From Amycolatopsis sulphurea (GTDB taxonomy: Bacteria > Actinomycetota > Actinomycetes > Mycobacteriales > Pseudonocardiaceae): DNA of 64,000 nucleotides. The notes beneath the pieces were generated by a model that saw only the letters and a program-made list of their open reading frames with translations, did not search any database and was not told where the DNA came from. Numbering within the stretch: position 1 is the stretch's first letter; every line of letters starts with the position of its first letter. Position numbers and translations under genes: made by a program. This document shows positions 57,507 through 64,000 of the stretch, piece by piece. Location of the stretch: the NCBI RefSeq assembly GCF_002564045.1, contig NZ_PDJK01000002.1:5270001-5334000 (forward strand). The letters are read 5' to 3'.

Positions 57507-58835
57507 ATGTCACTGCCGACTTCAGAGCCGGCTGCCTCGAATCTCACCCCGGACCCGGAGCCACCCCGCGCGAACTGGGCGGCGATCCGGCCATTACTGC
57601 TGCGGCTGCACTTCTACGCCGGCGTGTTCGTCGGGCCGTTCCTGCTGATCGCGGCGGTGACCGGGCTCGCCTACATCTGGACTCCGCAGGTGGAGCAGGC
57701 GGTCTACGCCCGCGAGCTGCACGTGCCGGCGGCCGCCAGTGCGATACCGCTCGACCGGCAGATCGCGATCGCGCGCGCCGAGGTGCCGGACGGCAAGCTG
57801 GCCCGGGTACGCCCGGCGCCGTCCGCGACCGACACGACACAGGTCGTCTTCGATCGGCCGGCGCTCGAGCCGAGTTACCACTACACGGTGTTCGTCGATC
57901 CCCACACCGGCGAGGTGCGGGGTGCGCTGGAGACCTACGGATCCGGCCAGGCACTGCCGATCCGCGGGTGGATCGACACCCTGCATCGCAACCTCCAACT
58001 GGGCGATTTCGGCCGCCTGTATAGCGAATTGGCGGCGAGCTGGCTGTGGGTGGTGGTGCTCGCGGGGCTCGCGTTGTGGTTCGGCAGGCGCCGGTCGGTC
58101 CGGCGTGCGCGCGGGCGGCGGCGGTTGCTGTCCTGGCACGGTACCGCCGGGCTGTGGACCGCGGCCGCGCTGCTGTTCCTGTCCGCCACCGGGCTCACCT
58201 GGTCGCTGCACGCGGGGGCGAACATCACCGACCTGCGGTCCGCGTGGGACTGGACCACTCCGTCGGTGACCGCGAGCGCGCCGGCTACTCCGGGCGACGT
58301 CGGGTGGCAGTCGGTGCGGGAGGCCACGGTGCGCGCGGGGCTGGCGGACCCGGTGCAGATCACTCCGCCGGCCAAGCCCGGCGACAACTACGTCGTGGCG
58401 CAGGTCGGGCGGAGCTGGCCGGAGAAACAGGACTCGATGACCGTCGACCCGGGCACCGGGCAGGTCGCCGGGACGCTGCGATTCGCCGATTATCCGCTCG
58501 CCGCGAAGCTGAGCCGTTGGGGCATCGACGCGCATATGGGTCTGTTGTTCGGAGTGGCCAACCAGATCGTGCTCACCGTGGTCGGGGTGGCGCTGATCTG
58601 CCTGGTGGTCTGGGGATACCGGATGTGGTGGCTGCGCAGGCCTGTCCGGGACGCTGCGGGGTTGCCCCGCCCACCGGCGCGCGGGGCCTGGCGGCGGATC
58701 CCCGGCCGGGTGCTCGCGCCGGTGCTGCTCGGGATGGCGGTGCTCGGGTGGTTCCTGCCGGTGTTCGGGGTTTCGCTGCTCGCCTTCCTCGCCGTGGACG
58801 TGCTGCTGGGCCTGCGCCGGGAGGTGACCCGGTGA
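57507..58835 (+). CDS. PepSY-associated transmembrane protein
   Basis: A 442-residue protein from the ATG at 57507 behind GGGAGGAGCG. The first helix contains LLLRLHFYAGVFVGPFLLIA, the typical opening of the PepSY_TM family; three more membrane spans follow (about 190, 230 and 370), then a final hairpin. Between them lie two PepSY-like periplasmic regions (IPLDRQIAIARAEVPDGKLA). The family is linked to metal/heme uptake and reductase functions. It overlaps the next gene by GTGA. Confidence 0.85.
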   Translation: MSLPTSEPAASNLTPDPEPPRANWAAIRPLLLRLHFYAGVFVGPFLLIAAVTGLAYIWTPQVEQAVYARELHVPAAASAIPLDRQIAIARAEVPDGKLARVRPAPSATDTTQVVFDRPALEPSYHYTVFVDPHTGEVRGALETYGSGQALPIRGWIDTLHRNLQLGDFGRLYSELAASWLWVVVLAGLALWFGRRRSVRRARGRRRLLSWHGTAGLWTAAALLFLSATGLTWSLHAGANITDLRSAWDWTTPSVTASAPATPGDVGWQSVREATVRAGLADPVQITPPAKPGDNYVVAQVGRSWPEKQDSMTVDPGTGQVAGTLRFADYPLAAKLSRWGIDAHMGLLFGVANQIVLTVVGVALICLVVWGYRMWWLRRPVRDAAGLPRPPARGAWRRIPGRVLAPVLLGMAVLGWFLPVFGVSLLAFLAVDVLLGLRREVTR

Positions 58836-59428
58836 TCACGGACTCCGGATTACGCTGGATCCTCACGCTCGTTTTCGCCATGGCTGCGGCATTCTGCCTG
58901 TATCGCTGCGTGCGCCGGGCACAGTTCACCGGCTCGGTTTCGGAAGTACTGCACACGCTGATGTGTGCGGGCATGGTCAGCATGGCGTGGCCGGCGACGA
59001 TGAGTTTCGCGCGGCTGCCGCAGATCATTCTCTTCGCCGCGGCGGCGGTGTGGTTCGCGGTGACGGCCCGTGGGCACGGCTGGTTCGCCTGGACGCATCA
59101 CACGCTGATGATGGCCGGCATGGCGTGGATGGTCTTCGCGATGCCATCGGCGATGGCGGGGATGACCATGACGATGACCGGCGGTGAGCACGCCGCGATG
59201 GGCCACGCCGGTATGGACCACGCCGGAATGACCATGAACCGGCCGACGCATGTGGTGATCGTCGCGGTCGTGCTGACGGTGTTCTTCGTGGTGGCCGGGC
59301 TGGTCTGGCTGTCTCGCGCGATCGATGCGGCCCGGGGTGAGCGGCGGCCCGGCCAGCGCACGACGGGGCTCGCGATGGAAGGCGTGATGAGCCTCGGGAT
59401 GGGCGTGATGACGCTCGCGATGATCTGA
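58832..59428 (+). CDS. DUF5134-like membrane protein with Met/His-rich loop
   Basis: A 198-residue protein starting at GTG overlapping the previous stop. About five transmembrane helices; residues 104-135 form an exposed segment rich in methionine and histidine (MPSAMAGMTMTMTGGEH then AAMGHAGMDHAGMTM). Such motifs bind Cu(I) in copper-trafficking proteins. The family label is DUF5134 as recalled; a copper role is inferred. Partner of the PepSY protein. Confidence 0.75.
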   Translation: MITDSGLRWILTLVFAMAAAFCLYRCVRRAQFTGSVSEVLHTLMCAGMVSMAWPATMSFARLPQIILFAAAAVWFAVTARGHGWFAWTHHTLMMAGMAWMVFAMPSAMAGMTMTMTGGEHAAMGHAGMDHAGMTMNRPTHVVIVAVVLTVFFVVAGLVWLSRAIDAARGERRPGQRTTGLAMEGVMSLGMGVMTLAMI

Positions 59429-59434
59429 CCGCGC

Positions 59435-59460
59435 GGCGCCGGGTCAAGCGGCCCGGCGCC
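59435..59460. terminator. Hairpin between convergent genes
   Basis: GGCGCCGGG (59435-59443) pairs with CCCGGCGCC (59452-59460). It lies between the convergent DUF5134 and anti-sigma genes and overlaps the end of the latter, so it may serve both. Confidence 0.55.
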
Positions 59461-60190
59461 GTCCGGTGGGCCGTTGCGCCGTACGCCCGCGCTTTCCCTG
59501 CGGACGGACCAGCCCGAGTGCACCTCGTTGCTGCACCGAGGTTTCCTCGCCGGTGTCCACCGCGTCGGTGAGATCCGGACCCGGCTGGTGTTGCGCGCGA
59601 TGCTGGCGGTGCACGGCGAACAGCAGCATCAGCCCGAGCACCAGGAAGGTGTGGGACAGCACCCTCGCGGCGGTGACGCGATCACCGATCAGGTCGCCGG
59701 TCGTGAGCACGCCCAGTACGACCACGAACCCGGTGATCATCGGTAACAGCCCGGAGGCGGCACGCGTGCGCAGCGCCGCCCACAGCAGGCCGACGCCGAC
59801 CGCCAGGTTCCACGCCGCGCTCTCGTTGAGCAGGTGCCCTTCCATGACCCCGCCGTGCGCGTCGTGCATGCCGGTGTCCATACCCAGCAGTTGCGCGAAG
59901 GCCAGCCCGCACTGCACCAGCCCGACCAGCGCGAGCGCGACCCGCAGCCCCCACTTCTCCCGCGGCGGGGGCGGGGTCTCCGCCATGATCCGCGCGGTCA
60001 GATCGGGGACCGCGGGTGCGGCGCGCACCAGCATCGACCGGCGGAGCGAGGCGCTGCGCTCGTACCAGCTCCGGCACGCGGCGCAGGTTTCGAGGTGCGC
60101 GTCGACCTCGTCCTCGGGCACCGGCCCGGCCTCGCCGTCCAGCCGTGCCGAAAGGGCTTCACGGAAGATTTCACAGCTCACGTTCTCCAT
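59444..60190 (-). CDS. Zinc-finger (zf-HC2) anti-sigma factor, membrane-bound
   Basis: A 248-residue protein from the ATG ending at 60190. The ZAS motif H32-x3-C36-x2-C39 (HLETCAACRSWYE) sits in an N-terminal cytoplasmic domain that binds ECF sigma factors. The membrane part (residues about 108-218) has five or so helices instead of the usual one, with an external His/Met loop (MDTGMHDAHGGVMEGH). That loop resembles the metal-binding stretch of the nearby DUF5134 protein, suggesting metal sensing. It is divergent from its likely sigma factor. Confidence 0.83.
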   Translation of the reverse strand: MENVSCEIFREALSARLDGEAGPVPEDEVDAHLETCAACRSWYERSASLRRSMLVRAAPAVPDLTARIMAETPPPPREKWGLRVALALVGLVQCGLAFAQLLGMDTGMHDAHGGVMEGHLLNESAAWNLAVGVGLLWAALRTRAASGLLPMITGFVVVLGVLTTGDLIGDRVTAARVLSHTFLVLGLMLLFAVHRQHRAQHQPGPDLTDAVDTGEETSVQQRGALGLVRPQGKRGRTAQRPTGRRRAA

Positions 60191-60211
60191 AGTCGCCGGT
60201 ACCCCGGCGCG

Positions 60212-60277
60212 AGTTCCCGGTGTCCGGGAACTTTCTCGCCGCGCGCCCGGGAACTGCCGGTGATCCGCCATGTACTA
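60212..60277. promoter_or_regulatory. Divergent sigma/anti-sigma promoter with repeated GGAACT boxes
   Basis: AGTTCCCGG-TGT-CCGGGAACT (60212-60232) is a perfect 9-bp inverted repeat, and a third CCGGGAACT lies at 60247-60255. GGAAC is a common ECF -35 element. From the third box (60250-60255), 16 bp lead to GTACTA (60272-60277), 5 bp before the sigma start. Autoregulation by the adjacent ECF sigma factor is plausible but not shown. Confidence 0.5.
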
Positions 60278-60282
60278 GCGTG

Positions 60283-60858
60283 ATGCGGGTGTCCATCGGC
60301 CGTGGCAGCGACGACGAGCGGATCACCGCGCTCGCACTCGCTGGTGGCCGCGGGGATCGGGCCGCGCTGGAACGCTGGGTCCGCGAGACCCAGGCGGATG
60401 TGTGGCGGTTCCTCGCCCACCGCACCAGCCCGGCCGAGGCCGACGACCTGACCCAGGAGACGTACCTGCGGGCGTTCGGTTCGCTGCCCCGGTTCGCCGC
60501 CCGGTCCTCGTCACGGACCTGGCTGCTGTCGATCGCCCGGCGCGTGGTCGTGGACCGGATCCGCGCGCGCTCGGCGCGGCCGCGCGAATCGGCCACCGCG
60601 GACTGGCAGCACGCCGCCGAGGAGCAGTCCGCACGCAGCCGGGCGGCGGGGTTCGAGGACCTGATCGAGCTCGGCCTGCTGCTGGCCGGGCTCGACGACG
60701 ACCGGCGGGAAGCGCTGGTGCTGACGCAGTTTCTCGGCCTGTCCTACGCCGAGGCCGCCGAGGTGTCCGGCTGCCCGGTCGGCACCGTCCGCTCGCGGGT
60801 CTCCCGCGCGCGCGAAGATCTGCTGCGCGCGCAGGAGGAAACCGACAGCGCGATGTGA
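60283..60858 (+). CDS. ECF RNA polymerase sigma factor (SigC-like)
   Basis: A 191-residue protein starting at ATG 60283. Sigma region 2 spans about residues 25-90 (ADDLTQETYLRAFGSLPRF then SRTWLLSIARRVVVDRI) and region 4 about 125-180 (QFLGLSYAEAAEVSGCPVGT). The overall look is closest to actinobacterial SigC proteins. With the adjacent ZAS anti-sigma, it should direct a regulon triggered by an extracytoplasmic signal, possibly including the PepSY/DUF5134 pair beyond the anti-sigma gene. Confidence 0.88.
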   Translation: MRVSIGRGSDDERITALALAGGRGDRAALERWVRETQADVWRFLAHRTSPAEADDLTQETYLRAFGSLPRFAARSSSRTWLLSIARRVVVDRIRARSARPRESATADWQHAAEEQSARSRAAGFEDLIELGLLLAGLDDDRREALVLTQFLGLSYAEAAEVSGCPVGTVRSRVSRAREDLLRAQEETDSAM

Positions 60859-60863
60859 ACGGC

Positions 60864-61070
60864 TCAGGCCAGCACGCTGTCGAGCGCGCCTGCCTTCACG
60901 TCGTCGACGAGGACGCGGAGCTGGGCGACGCTCATCTCCACCCGCTGCCCGAAGTCATCGGTGAGCACCACGCGGCGCTCCGGCGGCGCGGATTCGGCGA
61001 GGTGCAGCTCTGGGCAGCCGCAGTCGCAGTTGCCGCAGAAAGTCGCGATGTGACGCAGGTTCTCGGGCAT
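60864..61070 (-). CDS. Cys-rich small protein
   Basis: A 68-residue protein from the ATG ending at 61070 with an AGGAGCG site. The motif C12-x2-C15-x-C17-x-C19 (FCGNCDCGCPEL) is followed by APPERRVVLTDDFGQRVEMS, a conserved-looking segment. The cysteines could bind iron or zinc or be modified. No export signal. Similar small proteins exist in other actinobacteria but I know no function. It is convergent with the sigma gene, 5 bp apart. Confidence 0.7.
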   Translation of the reverse strand: MPENLRHIATFCGNCDCGCPELHLAESAPPERRVVLTDDFGQRVEMSVAQLRVLVDDVKAGALDSVLA

Positions 61071-61545
61071 GGGGCGCTCCTGGTTGTTCACTGATCGATC
61101 GTCATCGCAGAAGTCGGGACATCCCGGCCCGCGGTTCCCGGCTCACCCGATCCGGTATCCCGGGTGTATAACGCCCTATACCGACCCTGGTATCGCGACC
61201 TGGTGTTTCACTGGTCGATTTGCCACGCAACCCCATCACAGCCGTGGATCAGTCGTGGCTCAGGAGTGGGGGTGGTTTTCCCTCATTTCCCCCGGCGTAG
61301 CCGGGCCTCCGGGCGCGGTCGTGACCGAGTTGGCGGTGCCTGCGCGAACGGCCGGCGAACCGCTCAGCAGGCGTGCCCGCCGACGAGGCGGGCGACCTGG
61401 TCGACCCGTTGTAGACGACGGTAGACGGCAAACCCCTGTTGATCGTGCCTGCCGTTCCGATGGTGGAGGGAACGGAACCGGTGATCGCGGCCCCCGACCG
61501 GTCGCCGGTTCCGTGATCCAACGCCAGCGGAAGGGACGGTCAGCG
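61071..61545. other. Gap of 475 bp, no gene seen
   Basis: The region separates the sigma block from the accessory segment. It contains the small inverted repeat GTATA-N6-TATAC at 61166-61181, a candidate operator or promoter element. No convincing frame or transfer RNA gene is visible. Confidence 0.4.
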
Positions 61546-61797
61546 GTGACGGCAGACGAGCAGACGCGGCACACGGCGCTCTCGCGCCTGGTGTTGTGCG
61601 GGTGGGAGGGGACACCGATTGGTGACCCTAGCGACCCGGCGGCGCTGATCTATGTCCGCGAGCGTGGCGCCGTCTCGGACGCCGCGTGTGTCCAGTCCTA
61701 CAACGACGCGGTAGCCACCCGCGAGGTTCGGGGCACCACGACGCGCGCGGGCAACGGGACGGTAGCCGACGTGGTGCACGAGGTCTTGTCGTGGTGA
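61546..61797 (+). CDS. Small hypothetical protein
   Basis: An 83-residue protein starting at GTG 61546, with GGAAGGGACGG upstream. It has a short, soluble, alpha/beta-looking sequence (TRHTALSRLVLCGWEGTPIG then VVHEVLSW at the end) and no motif that I recognise. It overlaps the next gene by GTGA, so the two are translated together. Confidence 0.55.
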   Translation: MTADEQTRHTALSRLVLCGWEGTPIGDPSDPAALIYVRERGAVSDAACVQSYNDAVATREVRGTTTRAGNGTVADVVHEVLSW

Positions 61798-62066
61798 CCC
61801 CGCGCGATGATGAGCGGATCACGGTTGAGGTCACGCAGGAAAGCTCTTCGCGGTCGGTGATCTACCGGGGGCAGCTTCCGGCGCTGATTATCGGCGACGG
61901 CACCGACGAGGTTGTGTTACTGGCCGGTCCCAAATTTCAGGATGCCTCGCTCGCGAAAGAATTTGCTATCGCGCTCGCGCACAACGCGCTGACCTTCTCC
62001 GGGGCAGGTAACCGCAGGATGCAGGATTTCCAGATCTGGCCTGGCGACGACCCGGAAACGGAATAA
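61794..62066 (+). CDS. Small hypothetical protein
   Basis: A 90-residue acidic protein starting at GTG 61794 (GTG 61791 also in frame). Segments VEVTQESSSRSVIYRGQLPA and FAIALAHNALTFSGAGN suggest a small beta-alpha fold. No family recognised. Its codon use is less GC-biased at third positions than the window average (for example AAATTT, GAATTT), which fits recent acquisition. Confidence 0.55.
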   Translation: MTPRDDERITVEVTQESSSRSVIYRGQLPALIIGDGTDEVVLLAGPKFQDASLAKEFAIALAHNALTFSGAGNRRMQDFQIWPGDDPETE

Positions 62067-62069
62067 GGG

Positions 62070-62192
62070 GTGAACGTGGATATTTTCGAAGCCACCGGAT
62101 TCGGTCATCATGCAGCCGGGAAGCGCGTGCAATCTGGACTGCGTTCACTAGGCAAGCCGGGTGTCGGAACCGGGGTTGTCGGATCGCGTTGA
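62070..62192 (+). CDS. Possible 40-residue peptide
   Basis: A frame from GTG 62070 (or GTG 62076), 3 bp after the previous stop, encoding MNVDIFEATGFGHHAAGKRV and a basic glycine-rich tail. GGGG precedes the second start. No similarity is known and it may not be translated. Confidence 0.25.
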   Translation: MNVDIFEATGFGHHAAGKRVQSGLRSLGKPGVGTGVVGSR

Positions 62193-62211
62193 CCGTTCTG
62201 GGAGATCGCGG

Positions 62212-63691
62212 TCAGGATGTCCGGGGCGGGCCGAGGAGCTCGATGCCGATGGCGACAACGCCGAGGGCTTCGCGCTCGGGGGGATAGATCTGGCGGATGT
62301 TCGCGAGCTGGTCCTCGCGGGTGGCCAGCGGGTTGACCGAAGCGACGGTCTCGTGGGCGAACATGTCGTCAAAGGTGGCGTAGCGGGCGATGCGCGTGAC
62401 GCGGGTGAGGATTTCGTCCCCCTGGCAGCGGAACCGGATCAGCGAGCCTTCCTTGATCTTTTTGCGGCTGGAGTCGTTGACCCGGATCTCGGTGGTCTTG
62501 CGGCCGGCGGCGATGAGGTCGAAGTAGCGCTTGTAGATGCCCATTTCGTGGGCGCGCACCAGGGGCTCGGTGGGGCGTGCGGTCATGAGCCTGCCTAGTT
62601 CCTTGACGGTGAACGAGCGGAAGAAGTGCTTGGGGTCAGTGAGCAGTTCGCCGACCAGCCAGACCAGCGCGTCGACGTAGTTGTCGACGTCGGCGGGCCA
62701 GGCGGTGGTGTCGAGCATCCAGGGCTCGACATCGGCGGGCAGGACGTCCTTGCCGTGCTCGCGTAACAACGACTTGGACAGTTTCGCCCCGGTCGGGGCC
62801 AGCACCTGGGGCGTGAAGATCCTCGATGGCATCCGCGCCGGCGGCGTGTCCAGGGCGCCGAGGGCGCCGTCGACGAGCTGGCAGCCGAAAGTCCAGTCGC
62901 CGCCTTTCATCATCACGTGCAGCGTGCGCTCGTCACGGCCCAGCGCGCGTTCCTTGACCAGGTTCCGATAGAGCGTGGCCAGGTCCAGGTAAGGTTGATC
63001 GTCTTCGGGGTCAATGTGTGCCTCGTAAGGGCCGTGGTCGAAGCAAGCGGCGGTGGAGGTGGCGCCGTCCTCGTCGAGGTGGGCGAGTTTGGTGCGGTCG
63101 GCGCGTTTCTCCGCCCAGCCGCAGTCCGGGCAGGGAATCCTGATGTGGACGACGCCGTGGCTGGGCGCCATCCACCAGCGGATGTCTTCCAAGTGTTCAA
63201 GGGTGCGCAGGAACTCGGCTCGGAAGCCGGGGCCGGCTTGCTGGTCGGCGTAGGTCTCCACCGCATAGTCGGTGTCGGTGGCTTCGGACAGTGAGTCGAA
63301 GAACGCCCGGTAGTAGCGCTCGATCAGCTCGCCGACGCCGTCCTTGCTCAGGGCGTGGTAGTAGGTCTGCTGGTAGGCGCTGTGTGTTTCCGGGTCGAGC
63401 ACCACGTCATAGGGCGCGTTATCGAGCGCGCCGAACCGGACGATGGTGTCGATGGAGAACTCCCGCCGGGCGATCTTGGCGAGCAGAAACGCCCGCCGTG
63501 GTCTGGACCAGGTTCGTCCCGAGGTGCGGGGCGCCGTTGATCTGGGTGCCGACCACGAACTCGATCCGCGCCGGCCGCGCGGCCAGCACTTCGGGGCGCA
63601 GGATGTCGATCGAGCGCAGCAGTGCGTTGGCCAGCACGCTGTTCGGCGAGAGCAGCAGCCCGGATGTTTCTGGTTTTCCGTTGCGGGACAA
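62212..63691 (-). pseudogene. Class I aminoacyl-tRNA-synthetase-like protein fused to an ASCH domain, frameshifted
   Basis: Two overlapping minus-strand frames together form one protein. The first (TTG start at 63691, GAGGAG upstream) encodes RIEFVVGTQINGAPHLGTNL, with GAPHLGT like the class I HIGH motif. The second carries on as FLLAKIARREFSIDTIVRFG, ... IPCPDCGWAEKR ... and APTGAKLSKSLL, a KMSKS-like loop. The order HIGH, Cys pair, KMSKS recalls class I lysyl-tRNA synthetase. From about residue 385 an ASCH-type domain follows (MGIYKRYFDLIAAGRKTTEI, SLIRFRCQGDEILTRVTRIA). One extra base near 63492-63498 (GGGC where GGC would restore frame) breaks the frame; without it the protein is 492 residues. 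It may be a sequencing error, real decay or programmed shift. The start abuts the stop of the upstream kinase-like gene. Confidence 0.7.
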
Positions 63692-63697
63692 TGCGGT

Positions 63698-64000
63698 TCA
63701 CGCTCCTCGGCTGGGTTTGGGCAGGCGCAGGTTGGAGCAGATGAAGTCCAGCCGGGCGGCTGCGGCGTCGGGGGCGACGAACACCGGTTCGTAGCCGGCG
63801 TCGTAGTAGCCCTGCACGATCAGTTCGTGCACTCGGCGGATCTCGCGGTCCTTGGCCCAGACGATGTCGTCAGGGTCCTCGAAGGTGTCCAGCGGGCCGA
63901 GTACGAAGATCGCGTCGTAGCGATAGAGCCGGGTGGCCTCCTCCAGTTCGGCGGTGGGGCGCAGCCCGAAGAACGCGTCCCAGCCGTAACCGTCGGGGAT
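63698..64000 (-). CDS. P-loop ATPase/nucleotide-kinase-like protein (C-terminal part)
   Basis: The last 100 residues of a minus-strand gene whose 5' part is outside the window. LYRYDAIFVLGPLDTFEDPD, then KDREIRRVHELIVQGYYDAG and YEPVFVAP match the C-terminal pattern of AAA_28/NadR-like kinases, in which FVLxPL is followed by an arginine-rich lid (REIRRVHEL). The P-loop would be upstream and cannot be checked. The stop codon sits between the ribosome-binding site and the start of the synthetase-like gene, so the two form an operon and probably one pathway. Confidence 0.65.
   Translation of the reverse strand: MPDGYGWDAFFGLRPTAELEEATRLYRYDAIFVLGPLDTFEDPDDIVWAKDREIRRVHELIVQGYYDAGYEPVFVAPDAAAARLDFICSNLRLPKPSRGA

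Overview
The window is high-GC actinobacterial chromosome. Gene content and style (GTG starts, 4-bp start/stop overlaps, ImmA/XRE modules, DUF3040, Lrp-linked AceE-like transketolase, GlgE pathway) fit the Pseudonocardiaceae. The dispersed palindrome GTGAAGGGGCCCTTCAC, present at eight loci, points most to Amycolatopsis or a close relative; this assignment is inference, since no rRNA or marker gene is present.

Layout. 1-3.2 kb: a minus-strand pair, a SWIM zinc-finger protein and a DUF5691 protein cut by the window edge. 3.4-8.2 kb: a glycan/lipid-sugar block with a close SQD1-type UDP-sulfoquinovose synthase homologue, a GtrA membrane protein, a fused GT-C/GT2 glycosyltransferase and an NAD-dependent sugar epimerase. 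8.3-10.6 kb: a translationally coupled XRE regulator / ImmA protease / membrane protein module with inverted repeats upstream. 10.5-12.2 kb: a 2H phosphoesterase and two contiguous tandem arrays (14 x 6 bp, 42 x 14 bp). 12.5-19.6 kb: a secreted PHP metallohydrolase, a lysozyme-like protein, an SDR remnant, a secreted protease, an AceE-like ThDP enzyme divergent from its Lrp-type regulator, and a DUF3040 protein. 19.6-20.9 kb is G-rich and gene-poor.

20.9-39.0 kb is a continuous alpha-glucan and trehalose locus: malQ, glgX, treY, treZ, a second glgX, glgE, treS, mak, glgB. Together these can convert glycogen to trehalose (GlgX/TreY/TreZ), interconvert trehalose and maltose (TreS), phosphorylate maltose (Mak), polymerise maltose-1-phosphate (GlgE) and branch the product (GlgB).

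39-50.5 kb holds a GH16 glucanase, two more secreted serine proteases, a STAS protein, two further tandem arrays, a DUF4232 lipoprotein, CsbD divergent from a six-gene Asp23/AmaP stress-envelope operon, a Ca2+/H+ antiporter and an S4 RNA-binding protein. 51.5-57.4 kb is an apparent operon joining a fatty acyl-AMP ligase and an acyl carrier protein to type VII secretion substrate-like proteins. 57.5-61.1 kb is a PepSY / Met-His-rich DUF5134 pair next to a divergent ECF sigma / anti-sigma pair and a Cys-rich small protein. 61.5-64 kb looks accessory: three small orphan genes and, on the opposite strand, a P-loop kinase-like gene coupled to a class I aminoacyl-tRNA-synthetase-like protein fused to an ASCH domain, broken here by a one-base frameshift. 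That last pair and the FAAL-ACP-T7SS operon are the best candidates for undescribed biology.
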